From: Gammaproteobacteria bacterium
GTDB lineage: Bacteria; Pseudomonadota; Gammaproteobacteria; JAUZRS01
Direction of reading: 5' to 3'
Assembly: GCA_030949385.1 (NCBI GenBank)
Contig: JAUZSP010000002.1
Location: 264,534 to 328,533, forward strand
Length of the DNA: 64,000 bases
Shown: piece after piece, positions 9,108-17,789 of the stretch
How positions within the stretch are numbered: the stretch's first letter is position 1
Layout: the number at the start of each line of letters is the position of its first letter
Translations under genes and position numbers: made by a program
Notes under the pieces: model-generated
What the model saw: the letters and a program-made list of their open reading frames with translations, nothing else
Database searches by the model: none
What the model was told of the DNA's origin: nothing

Positions 9108-9836
9108 ATGACAACAAAAGTAACAAGCAATCATGCTGAGGCAGCGGTGTATGTGTATGAAGCACCGCTGCGTATCTGGCATTGGATCAATGCCTTGGCA
9201 ATTACGGTTTTGGCGCTGACGGGTTATTTCATCGCCAGCCCTTTGCCAAGTGTGCCGGGTGAGGCGCACGATAACTTCTTAATGGGTTACATTCGGTTTA
9301 CCCATTTTGCAGCGGGTTATATTCTTGCCGTTGGATTTTTGTTCCGCGTCTACTGGGCGTTTGTCGGTAACTCACATGCTCGCCAACTGTTTTTTCCGCC
9401 GATTTTCAGTGGGACATTTTGGGAGGGAGTCTGGCATGAGGTGAAATGGTATTCTTTTATGGCCAAGGAGCCACGTAAGTACATTGGTCACAACCCTTTG
9501 GCGATGTTAGCCATGCATGTGCTGCTGTTATGGAGCCTGATTTTTATGCTCTTTACCGGTTTTGCTCTGTACGGTGAAGGTACGGGCATGGGGTCTTGGC
9601 AGTTTGAGATGTTTAGCTCTTGGATGATTCCGCTGTTTGGTCAAAGCCAAGACCTACACACTTGGCATCATTTGGTGATGTGGGTCATTATCTGCTTTGT
9701 GATTGTGCACATTTATGTGGCAATTCGTGAAGACATTATGTCTCGCCAATCCATTGTCAGTACTATGATTGGTGGCTGGCGCATGTTTCGTGATGATGGC
9801 AAAGCGGCGGATGAGGATCACGATAAGAAAAGTTGA
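9108..9836 (+). CDS. hupC: HupC (HyaC/HoxZ), b-type cytochrome subunit of hydrogenase
   Basis: 242-aa di-heme cytochrome b that anchors HupSL and passes electrons to the quinone pool. Four transmembrane helices are visible, with the family histidines in RIWHWINALA near the N-terminus, in RFTHFAAGYIL, and in LHTWHHLVMWVIICFVIVHIYVA near residue 185-205. A ribosome site GGAG precedes the ATG. It closes the hupSLEC operon and is followed by a strong terminator. Confidence 0.96.
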   Translation: MTTKVTSNHAEAAVYVYEAPLRIWHWINALAITVLALTGYFIASPLPSVPGEAHDNFLMGYIRFTHFAAGYILAVGFLFRVYWAFVGNSHARQLFFPPIFSGTFWEGVWHEVKWYSFMAKEPRKYIGHNPLAMLAMHVLLLWSLIFMLFTGFALYGEGTGMGSWQFEMFSSWMIPLFGQSQDLHTWHHLVMWVIICFVIVHIYVAIREDIMSRQSIVSTMIGGWRMFRDDGKAADEDHDKKS

Positions 9837-9910
9837 TCTTACTTTTCATTTGAATTGGCGCATTAAAAGCGCCTTAAATTCCCTCTCTCGTTCTATTATG
9901 TACGAGCTTT

Positions 9911-9936
9911 AGCGCGGTTTTCCGCGCTATTTTTTT
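9911..9936 (+). terminator. Rho-independent terminator after hupC
   Basis: AGCGCGG (9911-9917) pairs with CCGCGCT (9922-9928) around a four-base loop and is followed by a run of T. It lies about 75 nt after the hupC stop and ends the hupSLEC transcript. Confidence 0.85.
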
Positions 9937-9962
9937 GCCTAAAATAGAGGGTGCTGTCGTGA

Positions 9963-10274
9963 TTAGGCGAGGTCTAATTCTTTTTTGTAGTTGGGGTGTG
10001 ACCCCAACATCAGCGCCTTAACACTCTCTCGGCAGGCTAAAATATGCTGCTCCGAAAGCGGCACGTTTTTCATCGCTTGCAGCAGAATATCGTCATCCAC
10101 ATCCAACAACGCCACGATGCTGATCAGCTCCTGTTGGTGAGGGTCATCAGTGGAGTTAAGCAGCTCGATGGTGCTGATGCCGTGCTGGTAGCGTTTCTCG
10201 ATCCACGGCCAGAGCTCTTCGGCTGAAATTTGGCAAAAGCAGTGCTGTGGATGGCTTGTTTTATTGTTTTTCAT
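9963..10274 (-). CDS. Small protein of unknown function
   Basis: 103-aa soluble, acidic protein that I do not recognise. The start at 10274 (MKNNKTSHPQHCFC) is fixed by a GGAGGA ribosome site 8 nt upstream; a further in-frame ATG would skip it. The N-terminal HCFC and the central DVDDDILLQAM are the only marked features, with no membrane segment or signal peptide. It stands alone between the hydrogenase terminator and mpl, in the direction of mpl. An all-alpha fold is likely; the function is unknown. Confidence 0.75.
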   Translation of the reverse strand: MKNNKTSHPQHCFCQISAEELWPWIEKRYQHGISTIELLNSTDDPHQQELISIVALLDVDDDILLQAMKNVPLSEQHILACRESVKALMLGSHPNYKKELDLA

Positions 10275-10365
10275 TGTGGGTTCCTCCCATGACAACGTAC
10301 TTATCTCGTATTCCTTAGAGTAAGTGTAGCGGCTGAAATTCGCTCACAACGGTTTGGATTGTGAC

Positions 10366-11736
10366 TTAATCCGCATATTTTTTTTGCAGCGCATCCAACA
10401 GTTTGAGGTGCAGACCGGCAAATGCGCCGTTGCTCATGATCACCACCTGATCTCCCGCTTGCAAGGTGTGGCACAGCTCGGCGATGAGCGGTTCGATCTC
10501 TTCATTCAGATGAGCGCGTTTCCCTAAGGGTTTAATAACGTCTTGCATAGACCACTCCAACCCTTTGGACTGGTAGAGGTGAATAACGTCGGCAACTCGC
10601 AGCGAGTGAGCCAAGGTCTCTTTGTGAATGCCCAGCCGCATGGTGTTGGAACGCGGCTCCAGAATGGCGACCAAACGGGCGCTGGGGTGAGCAGCACGCA
10701 GACCGGCTAAGGTGGTTTCGATGGCGGTGGGGTGGTGGGCAAAATCATCGTAGAGAGTGATGTTGTTGACCGTGCCGATCTTCTCCAGTCGCCGTTTGAT
10801 GCCTTTGAATTGAGACAGAGCCTCCACCGCTTGGGCAACGGGAATGCCTGCGTGACGAGCAGCGGCGATGGCCGCCAGTGCGTTGGTGCGGTTGTGCTTG
10901 CCAAGCAGATCCCAGTTGAGTCGGTGGGTTTTGTTGTCGGGATCACTCAGCTCAAAATCAGTGCCGTTGTCAAAACAGCGTTTGACCGACCAGTCAGCTG
11001 AATCTCGGCTGGAGAAATGCTCCTGTGGTGTCCAGCAGCCACGGGCTAACACGTCTGTTAAATTGGCTTCGTCTTGATTCACCAGCAGCAGACCTTGGCT
11101 GGGTACAATTCGCACCAGATGGTGAAATTGGCGTTTGATCGCTTCCAGATCATCGAAGATGTCGGCATGATCGAACTCCAAGTTGTTCAGCACCACGGTG
11201 CGTGGGCGGTAGTGGACAAACTTGGAGCGCTTGTCAAAAAAGGCGGTGTCGTATTCGTCCGCTTCCACAACAAAAAAGGGTGACTCACCGAGGCGTGCTG
11301 ATTCGCCAAAGTTGGCTGGAATGCCCCCGATCAAGTAGCCAGGATTCATTCCCGCGTACTCTAAAATCCAAGCGATCATGCTGCTGGTGGTGGTTTTGCC
11401 GTGGGTACCGGCGACGGCCAACACCCAGCGATTGTGCAGCAGATGTTCTGAGAGCCACTGCGGGCCGGAGCAGTAATTGAAATTGCGATTGAGCATCTGT
11501 TCCACAGCAGGATTGCCCCGTGACATCGCATTGCCCACCACGATCAGATCGGGTTCGGGGTCGAGGTGTTCGGCAGCGTAGCCCTCCATCAGGGTGATTC
11601 CTGCTGCTTCCAGTTGGGTGCTCATGGGCGGGTAGACGTTGGCATCGGAGCCGGTGACACGATGCCCCATTTCACGCGCCAGCAGGGCGATGCCGCCCAT
11701 AAAGGTACCGCAGATTCCGAGGATGTGAAGGTGCAT
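10366..11736 (-). CDS. mpl: Mpl, UDP-MurNAc:L-Ala-gamma-D-Glu-mDAP ligase
   Basis: 456-aa cytoplasmic Mur ligase that reattaches recycled tripeptide to UDP-N-acetylmuramate, saving murein fragments. The ATP loop VAGTHGKTTTSSM, the FDHADIFDDL segment and the YDDFAHHPTAI motif near residue 330 are typical of Mpl and MurC, while the N-terminus MHLHILGICGTFMGG is specific to Mpl. The length is normal. It is probably monocistronic. Confidence 0.96.
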   Translation of the reverse strand: MHLHILGICGTFMGGIALLAREMGHRVTGSDANVYPPMSTQLEAAGITLMEGYAAEHLDPEPDLIVVGNAMSRGNPAVEQMLNRNFNYCSGPQWLSEHLLHNRWVLAVAGTHGKTTTSSMIAWILEYAGMNPGYLIGGIPANFGESARLGESPFFVVEADEYDTAFFDKRSKFVHYRPRTVVLNNLEFDHADIFDDLEAIKRQFHHLVRIVPSQGLLLVNQDEANLTDVLARGCWTPQEHFSSRDSADWSVKRCFDNGTDFELSDPDNKTHRLNWDLLGKHNRTNALAAIAAARHAGIPVAQAVEALSQFKGIKRRLEKIGTVNNITLYDDFAHHPTAIETTLAGLRAAHPSARLVAILEPRSNTMRLGIHKETLAHSLRVADVIHLYQSKGLEWSMQDVIKPLGKRAHLNEEIEPLIAELCHTLQAGDQVVIMSNGAFAGLHLKLLDALQKKYAD

Positions 11737-11816
11737 GAGGGGGCGATCCTAGGGTGGTAAGAGAGGAGGGAGTATGGCACACCTAGAGAGTAATTTGATC
11801 TGGGTTCGTCTGGTTG

Positions 11817-12797
11817 TTAACCACCCGTAAACGACATAAAACGCACCACTTGCTCGGGGTTTTCGTTGAACTCGTGTTTTTCTGGTTTGAGATCAATGGC
11901 CGCTCGAATGGCGTTTTCCAGCTCGTGATCACTGATGCCTGCACGCAGCAGTGGGCGCAGTGGGAAGTTGTGTTCTTGGCCAAGGCACATGTAGAGCGTG
12001 CCGTCGGCTGAGAGGCGCACGCGGTTGCAGGTGTCGCAGAAGTGCTGCGAGATGGGGGTGATAAAACCGATGTTGGCCTTGCTACCGGCGATGTTGTAAT
12101 AACGCGCCGGACCGCCACCGGGCATAAAACCGGGGATCAGGTCGTAACGCTGTTGCAGGCGGTGTTTGATCTCTTGCAGATCTTGGTAGTGATCCGTGGC
12201 TTCCAGGCCGCTGCTGCCCATGGGCATGGTTTCGATAAAACGCAGGGTGAAGTCGTGTTTGAGGCAAAACTCGACCATGTCTTCGACTTCGTCGTCGTTG
12301 ATGCCTTTCATCACCACCATGTTGATTTTGATCGGCGAAAAGCCCGCCTCTTTGGCGGCCATCAAACCCTTGATGACCTTATCCAGTTTGCCTTTGGTGA
12401 TGGTTTTAAAACGTTCGGCTTGCAGGGTGTCGAGGCTGACGTTAAGGCGGCGCACACCGGCTGCGTAGAGCGGTTGGGCAAATCGGCTCAGGCTGACGGC
12501 GTTGGTGCTCATGGAGAGGTCGTCTAAACCAGGCAGCACGGCGAGCTTTTTCACCAGTTGATCGACGTTACGTCGTACAAGAGGTTCTCCGCCAGTGATG
12601 CGGATGCGACTGACACCGAGGCGGGTGAATGCGCCGATAACCCGTTCAACTTCATCGAAGCTGAGCCACTCTTCAGGTTCTTGAAATTCGTGGTGGTCTT
12701 CGGGCATGCAGTAAAAGCAGCGCAGGTCGCAGCGATCGGTCACCGAGAGGCGAACGTATTCGATGGGGCGTTTGAATTGGTCGATAAGTTGAGTCAT
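11817..12797 (-). CDS. moaA: MoaA, GTP 3',8-cyclase (molybdopterin synthesis)
   Basis: 326-aa radical SAM enzyme for the first step of molybdenum-cofactor synthesis. The SAM cluster cysteines are C23, C27 and C30 (CDLRCFYC). The C-terminal cluster lies in FCDTCNRVRLSADGTLYMC, and the protein ends in the catalytic Gly-Gly tail (SFTGG). It is divergent from soeA, whose product needs this cofactor, so the neighbourhood makes functional sense. Confidence 0.97.
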   Translation of the reverse strand: MTQLIDQFKRPIEYVRLSVTDRCDLRCFYCMPEDHHEFQEPEEWLSFDEVERVIGAFTRLGVSRIRITGGEPLVRRNVDQLVKKLAVLPGLDDLSMSTNAVSLSRFAQPLYAAGVRRLNVSLDTLQAERFKTITKGKLDKVIKGLMAAKEAGFSPIKINMVVMKGINDDEVEDMVEFCLKHDFTLRFIETMPMGSSGLEATDHYQDLQEIKHRLQQRYDLIPGFMPGGGPARYYNIAGSKANIGFITPISQHFCDTCNRVRLSADGTLYMCLGQEHNFPLRPLLRAGISDHELENAIRAAIDLKPEKHEFNENPEQVVRFMSFTGG

Positions 12798-12936
12798 GGT
12801 TTTGATTATAGGCTTAAACCTGAAAAATAAACGCTGCGAAGGCGCTCTTTTTAAGGTGCTTTATTCCTGTATAAGTTTATTTTAATGCTTATTAGTTTTT
12901 TCTATATCAGAATAAGGTAAAATTCTTTGATTATTA

Positions 12937-12973
12937 TATTCTAAAACGCCAAGATATGGTCACTTTTAGAATA
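12937..12973. promoter_or_regulatory. 10-bp inverted repeat upstream of soeA
   Basis: TATTCTAAAA (12937-12946) and TTTTAGAATA (12964-12973) are exact complements separated by 17 nt, ending 27 nt before the soeA ATG in an AT-rich region shared with divergent moaA. This looks like an operator for a dimeric regulator, or a leader stem. The regulator is unknown. Confidence 0.45.
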
Positions 12974-13000
12974 AACGTGTGTTGAGATGGGATCAGTTTA

Positions 13001-15892
13001 ATGGATACAACGGTAAATATTGAGCAGCAAGGCGGGGACGAGGTAAAAAAAACCACCTGTTACATGTGTGCCTGTCGCTGTGGAATTAAAGTAACTTTGC
13101 GCGATGGCAAGATACGTTACATTGAAGGTAACCCCGACCATCCCTTGAATAAAGGCGTGCTCTGTGCCAAGGGCGCTTCGGGGATTATGAAGCAGAACTC
13201 CCCTGGACGTTTGACCAAACCGCTGTTGCGCCGTGCTAATTCTGTGCGTGGTGAAGCGAAGTTTGATGAGATCAGTTGGGATCAAGCGTTCAAAATCATG
13301 GAAGAACGTTTAAGTAAAATTCGCGCAGAAGACCCGAAAAAATTTGCTCTCTTTACTGGCCGTGATCAGATGCAGGCGTTGACCGGCCTGTTTGCGAAAC
13401 AGTTTGGTACCCCCAACTACGCCGCTCACGGCGGGTTTTGCTCGGTCAATATGGCCGCTGGCATGATCTACACCATCGGTGGTTCCTTTTGGGAGTTTGG
13501 AGGGCCGGATTTGGATCGCGCCAAGCTCTTTATCATGATCGGTACCGCTGAGGATCATCATTCCAATCCGATGAAAATGGCGCTGTCTAAGTTCAAACGC
13601 AGCGGTGGTCGTTTTATCTCCATTAACCCCATTCGTACCGGTTATTCGGCCATCGCCGATGAGTGGGTGCCGATCAAACCAGGAACTGACGGTGCTTTGA
13701 TCATGGCGCTGAACCATGAGCTGATCAAAAATGGGTTGTATGACCGTGAGTTTTTGATTGACTACACCAATGCGCCTGAATTGGTGAACTTGAATGAAGA
13801 GAGTTCCGAAAGCGGTATGTTTGTGCGTCGCGAAGTGTCGGAAGAAGAGGGCTGTTTTGAGCCACAAAATAAATTGTGGTGGTCAGGTAAGGAAGACAAG
13901 GCGGTCTTTACCCGTACGCCAGACAGTGAGCCGCGCTTGCTGGGCGCATTCCAATTGGAAGACGGCACTGGAGTTAAACCCTCTTTTCAACTGTTGAAAG
14001 ACCGGTTGGAAGAGTACACACCCGAGTGGGCTGCGGGCATCACGGGTATTTCAGCTGAGACCATTCGCCGTTTGGCGTATGAAATGGGGGTGACGGCACG
14101 CGATCAGAAGATCGAGTTGCCGATCCAGTGGACTGATACCTGGGGCAAAGAGCATGATACGGTAACCGGTAATCCGGTGGCGTTTCACGCCATGCGTGGC
14201 TTGGCTGCCCACTCAAATGGTTTTCAGTCGATTCGGGCGTTGAGTATTTTAATGACCCTCCTGGGTACGATTGATCGTCCTGGGGGCTTTCGCCATAAAG
14301 CCCCGTTCCCCCGTCCGATTCCTCCTTGTGCTAAACCACCCAAAGGGCCGGAGGCGGTGCAGCCGAATACACCCTTGGATGGGATGCCCTTGGGCTGGCC
14401 TGCCGATCCTGATGATCTGTTTGTGGACGACAAGGGGGAGCCGGTGCGTCTGGATAAAGCGTTTTCTTGGGAGTACCCGCTCTCGGTACACGGTTTGATG
14501 CACAATGCGATTACCAATGCGTGGCGTGGCGATCCCTATAAAATCGACACCATGCTGCTCTTTATGGCCAATATGGCCTGGAACTCCTCTATGAACCCAG
14601 AGGATGCCCGCATGATGTTGGCGGATAAAGATGAGAACGGTGAATATAAAATCCCCTTCTTGATTGTGGCGGATGCCTATTTCTCCGAGACGGTGGCTTT
14701 TGCCGATCTGGTGTTGCCCGATACCACTTATCTGGAGCGTCACGATGCGATGTCGATGTTGGATCGTCCCATTTCTGAATTTGATGGGCCAGCAGATTCG
14801 GTGCGCATCCCTGTGGTGCCACCGAAAGGTGACTGTAAGCCGTTCCAAGATGTGTTGGTGGAAATGGGAACTCGTCTCGGTTTGCCTGCGTTTGTGAACG
14901 ACAAAGGTGAGCGTAAATACCGTGATTACCCTGATTTTATTATCAACTTTGAGACCGAGCCTGGTTCGGGTATTGGTTTCCTTTCTGGCTGGCGCGGCAA
15001 GGGTGGCGAGAAGTTTATGCGGGGTGAGCCAAATCCTCGTCAGTGGGAGATGTACGAGAAGAACAACTGCGTCTATCACCATAAGCTGCCAAAATCTTTC
15101 CAGTACATGCGTAACTGGAACAAAGGCTATCTTAACTGGGCGCACGCCCACGGTCTGACCAAATACGAAGAGCCGATCAACATCCATATTTACTCTGAGG
15201 TGTTGCAGAAATTTCGTCTTGCCGCTCAGGGTAAAAACCCAGGTGGGCGAGTGCCGCCGGAACGTTTGCGTAAACGGGTAGAGACCTATTTTGATCCCTT
15301 GCCCTTTTACCATGAGCCACTGGAATCGCAATTAGTGGATACACAAAATTATCCATTGAATGCCCTGACCCAACGCCCGATGGCGATGTACCACTCGTGG
15401 GATTCGCAGAATGCGTGGTTGCGTCAGATTCATACGCACAATTACATGTACGTCAATCCGCGTACCGCGCAAGCGCAGCAGATTGGTGATGGTGACTGGA
15501 TGTGGGCGGAATCGGCACACGGCAAGGTGCGCTGCATGTGTCGTTATTCGGAGGCCGTCGAACCTGGTACGGTTTGGACTTGGAATGCGATTGGTAAAGC
15601 CGCCGGTTCTTGGGGTTTGTCGCCCAAAGCCAATGAGTCACAAAAAGGCTTTTTGCTTAATCACGTGATTTCTGAAGAGTTGCCAGCGTGCGAAGCAGGA
15701 CCGCATCTTTCCAACTCTGATCCGATCACGGGTCAAGCGGCATGGTACGACGTGCGGGTGAAGATTTATAAGGCGGGAGCAGATGAACCAAAACAGAGTT
15801 ATCCGCAGTTTAAGCCGGTGAAAGCCGTGCCGGGTATGCCCACTAAGATCTCCAATGTGGTGGCGCGTGTGTTTGGTTTTGGTAAGCGCTAG
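13001..15892 (+). CDS. soeA: SoeA-type molybdopterin oxidoreductase, sulfite dehydrogenase large subunit
   Basis: 963-aa catalytic subunit of the DMSO-reductase superfamily. A [4Fe-4S] site is formed by C20, C23, C27 and C55, and the likely molybdenum ligand is Cys147 in GGFCSVN. There is no Tat signal, so the enzyme is cytoplasmic, as in SoeABC of purple sulfur bacteria, which oxidises sulfite to sulfate; PsrA/PhsA polysulfide or thiosulfate reductases are exported. SoeB and SoeC follow directly. An assignment as another cytoplasmic PsrA-like enzyme cannot be excluded without a tree. Confidence 0.85.
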   Translation: MDTTVNIEQQGGDEVKKTTCYMCACRCGIKVTLRDGKIRYIEGNPDHPLNKGVLCAKGASGIMKQNSPGRLTKPLLRRANSVRGEAKFDEISWDQAFKIMEERLSKIRAEDPKKFALFTGRDQMQALTGLFAKQFGTPNYAAHGGFCSVNMAAGMIYTIGGSFWEFGGPDLDRAKLFIMIGTAEDHHSNPMKMALSKFKRSGGRFISINPIRTGYSAIADEWVPIKPGTDGALIMALNHELIKNGLYDREFLIDYTNAPELVNLNEESSESGMFVRREVSEEEGCFEPQNKLWWSGKEDKAVFTRTPDSEPRLLGAFQLEDGTGVKPSFQLLKDRLEEYTPEWAAGITGISAETIRRLAYEMGVTARDQKIELPIQWTDTWGKEHDTVTGNPVAFHAMRGLAAHSNGFQSIRALSILMTLLGTIDRPGGFRHKAPFPRPIPPCAKPPKGPEAVQPNTPLDGMPLGWPADPDDLFVDDKGEPVRLDKAFSWEYPLSVHGLMHNAITNAWRGDPYKIDTMLLFMANMAWNSSMNPEDARMMLADKDENGEYKIPFLIVADAYFSETVAFADLVLPDTTYLERHDAMSMLDRPISEFDGPADSVRIPVVPPKGDCKPFQDVLVEMGTRLGLPAFVNDKGERKYRDYPDFIINFETEPGSGIGFLSGWRGKGGEKFMRGEPNPRQWEMYEKNNCVYHHKLPKSFQYMRNWNKGYLNWAHAHGLTKYEEPINIHIYSEVLQKFRLAAQGKNPGGRVPPERLRKRVETYFDPLPFYHEPLESQLVDTQNYPLNALTQRPMAMYHSWDSQNAWLRQIHTHNYMYVNPRTAQAQQIGDGDWMWAESAHGKVRCMCRYSEAVEPGTVWTWNAIGKAAGSWGLSPKANESQKGFLLNHVISEELPACEAGPHLSNSDPITGQAAWYDVRVKIYKAGADEPKQSYPQFKPVKAVPGMPTKISNVVARVFGFGKR

Positions 15893-15909
15893 CAAAGGAA
15901 GAGAATAAA

Positions 15910-16641
15910 ATGACTCAATTGGCCTTGGTAATTGATTTAAACGTTTGTGTGGGCTGCCACGCGTGTGTGACCAGTTGTAAAGAGTGGAATACGGCGGGTG
16001 CCGCCGGTCCGATGACGGATCAAAGTGCCTACGATAAAGACCCTACGGGGACCTTTTTTAACCGTGTGCAGACCTACGAAGCGGGTACTTTTCCAGAGAC
16101 GGAGACGATCCATTTCCCGAAAAGCTGTCTGCATTGCGAAGATCCACCTTGTGTGCCGGTCTGCCCTACGGGAGCGAGTTACAAGCGCAAAGAAGACGGC
16201 ATTGTGCTGGTGGATTACGACAAGTGCATTGGCTGTAAATACTGCTCTTGGGCGTGTCCTTATGGGGCGCGTGAATTTGATGAAGAGCAGAAGGTGATGA
16301 AAAAATGCACTTTGTGTGTGGATCGAATTTACGATTTGAGTAAACCGGAAGAAGAGCGTCTGCCTGCCTGTGTGATGTCGTGTCCTACCAGTGCGCGTCT
16401 GTTTGGTGATGTGCATGATCCTGAATCCGATGTCTCCATTGCGATTCGGGAACGTGCCGGTTATCAGTTGATGCCTGAGTGGAGTACCCATCCAGCCAAT
16501 CATTATCTGCCGCGTCGTAAGACGACGATGAACATCCATCAGGATGAGTTGATTCGAGCAGATAACCCACTGAAAAAAGAGGGTTTGTTGTCTGACCTTC
16601 CCAGTGACAAACAGACTTTGGATGAGACCACCAGCTGGTAG
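15910..16641 (+). CDS. soeB: SoeB-type four-cluster ferredoxin subunit
   Basis: 243-aa electron-transfer subunit of the DmsB/PsrB type. Four [4Fe-4S] binding groups can be read: CVGCHACVTSC near residue 12, CLHCEDPPCVPVCP near 76, CIGCKYCSWACP near 107, and CTLC with CVMSCP further on. It passes electrons from SoeA to the membrane anchor SoeC. The last 40 residues (from HQDELIRADNPLKKEG) form a tail beyond the cluster domain. It starts 17 nt after soeA. Confidence 0.88.
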   Translation: MTQLALVIDLNVCVGCHACVTSCKEWNTAGAAGPMTDQSAYDKDPTGTFFNRVQTYEAGTFPETETIHFPKSCLHCEDPPCVPVCPTGASYKRKEDGIVLVDYDKCIGCKYCSWACPYGAREFDEEQKVMKKCTLCVDRIYDLSKPEEERLPACVMSCPTSARLFGDVHDPESDVSIAIRERAGYQLMPEWSTHPANHYLPRRKTTMNIHQDELIRADNPLKKEGLLSDLPSDKQTLDETTSW

Positions 16642-16679
16642 TCTCGCCTTTTGTTTTAACGATATTTAGGTGTTTTATT

Positions 16680-17660
16680 ATGCATCCGGCATTTTCTGTG
16701 ATTTTTTTAACCACCCTGATCGGTGCTGGTCAGGGGTTGTTTTTGGCTCTGTTTACAGGGCAAGTGTATTCGCTGCTTGATTTTATTCCCGCTCAAGACG
16801 ACCAAACCTTTTACGGTTTGGGCAGTTTTGTGGCGCTGTTTTTGATGGGCGGCGGCTTGATCGCCTCTTTCTTTCATCTGGGACACCCTGAACGGGCGTG
16901 GCGTTCGATGGCCATGTGGCGCACCTCTTGGCTGTCTCGTGAGGTGATTGTATTGCCCATCTTTATGTTTTTCTTGGCGCTGTACGGTTTGATTCACTAC
17001 ATGCAGTGGACTCAGCCTTTGTTTCATCTCAGTGCGTCTATTCCCGTTGATGCCAGTCTGTTGGTGGGCTTTGTGGCAACCTTTGTGTCTCTTATTTTGT
17101 TTGTCTGCACGGGGATGATTTACGCCTGTTTGAAGTTTTTGCAAGAGTGGCATTCGCCTCTTACGGTGTTGAACTTCACTCTGTTGGGCAGCGCTTCGGG
17201 TTTTACGTTGGCGACGGTGTTTGCCGCTTATGCCGCTCCCGATTTGTTGGCGTTTTATCTTAACTGGGCGTTGATTTTGACCGTTTTGGCCGCAGTAGGA
17301 CGTGGTGCTTCTCTGTTGCGTAACGCCAAATTAAGAGGCCGTTCGACCACGCAAACCGCAATTGGGGTGCGTCACACCAAAGTGGTGCAAAAATCACAAG
17401 GTTCTATGGGTGGCTCTTTTAATACCCGTGAATTTTTTCATGGTAAATCAGAGTTGGTGGTGAGAAACATGCGTACGCTGTTTTTGCTCTTGGTTTTCCC
17501 TTTGCCGGTTGCGTTTTTGTTGATCGGTCAAGCGAATGACTCTTCTGTGGTTTTGGTGGCGGCGTTTGTATTGCAATATGTGGGATTGATTGCGGAACGT
17601 TGGTTCTTTTTTGCCGAAGCAAAACACCCACAGAACCTCTATTACCAGCAAATTTCCTAA
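16680..17660 (+). CDS. soeC: SoeC-type DmsC-like membrane anchor
   Basis: 326-aa integral membrane protein with about eight hydrophobic helices, beginning MHPAFSVIFLTTLIGAGQG, the DmsC-family start. It would link SoeAB to the quinone pool. Typical segments are FHLGHPERAWRSMAMWRTSWLSREV near residues 60-85 and the C-terminal AERWFFFAEAKHPQNLYYQ. A terminator follows, closing the soeABC operon. Confidence 0.88.
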   Translation: MHPAFSVIFLTTLIGAGQGLFLALFTGQVYSLLDFIPAQDDQTFYGLGSFVALFLMGGGLIASFFHLGHPERAWRSMAMWRTSWLSREVIVLPIFMFFLALYGLIHYMQWTQPLFHLSASIPVDASLLVGFVATFVSLILFVCTGMIYACLKFLQEWHSPLTVLNFTLLGSASGFTLATVFAAYAAPDLLAFYLNWALILTVLAAVGRGASLLRNAKLRGRSTTQTAIGVRHTKVVQKSQGSMGGSFNTREFFHGKSELVVRNMRTLFLLLVFPLPVAFLLIGQANDSSVVLVAAFVLQYVGLIAERWFFFAEAKHPQNLYYQQIS

Positions 17661-17687
17661 TCGTTTGCTGTTTACATCCTTATCAGG

Positions 17688-17713
17688 TGGCCTGTTCTCA
17701 GGCCATTTTTTTT
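17688..17713 (+). terminator. Rho-independent terminator after soeC
   Basis: TGGCCTG (17688-17694) pairs with CAGGCCA (17699-17705) around a four-base loop, followed by eight T. It lies 27 nt after the soeC stop. Confidence 0.88.
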
Positions 17714-17789
17714 GTCTTAATTTTGCTGTTTTGTTGTCGTTAGGTTATTGACTTAGCTTGATTTTTCTGCCTATTTTATGGGAATTATT

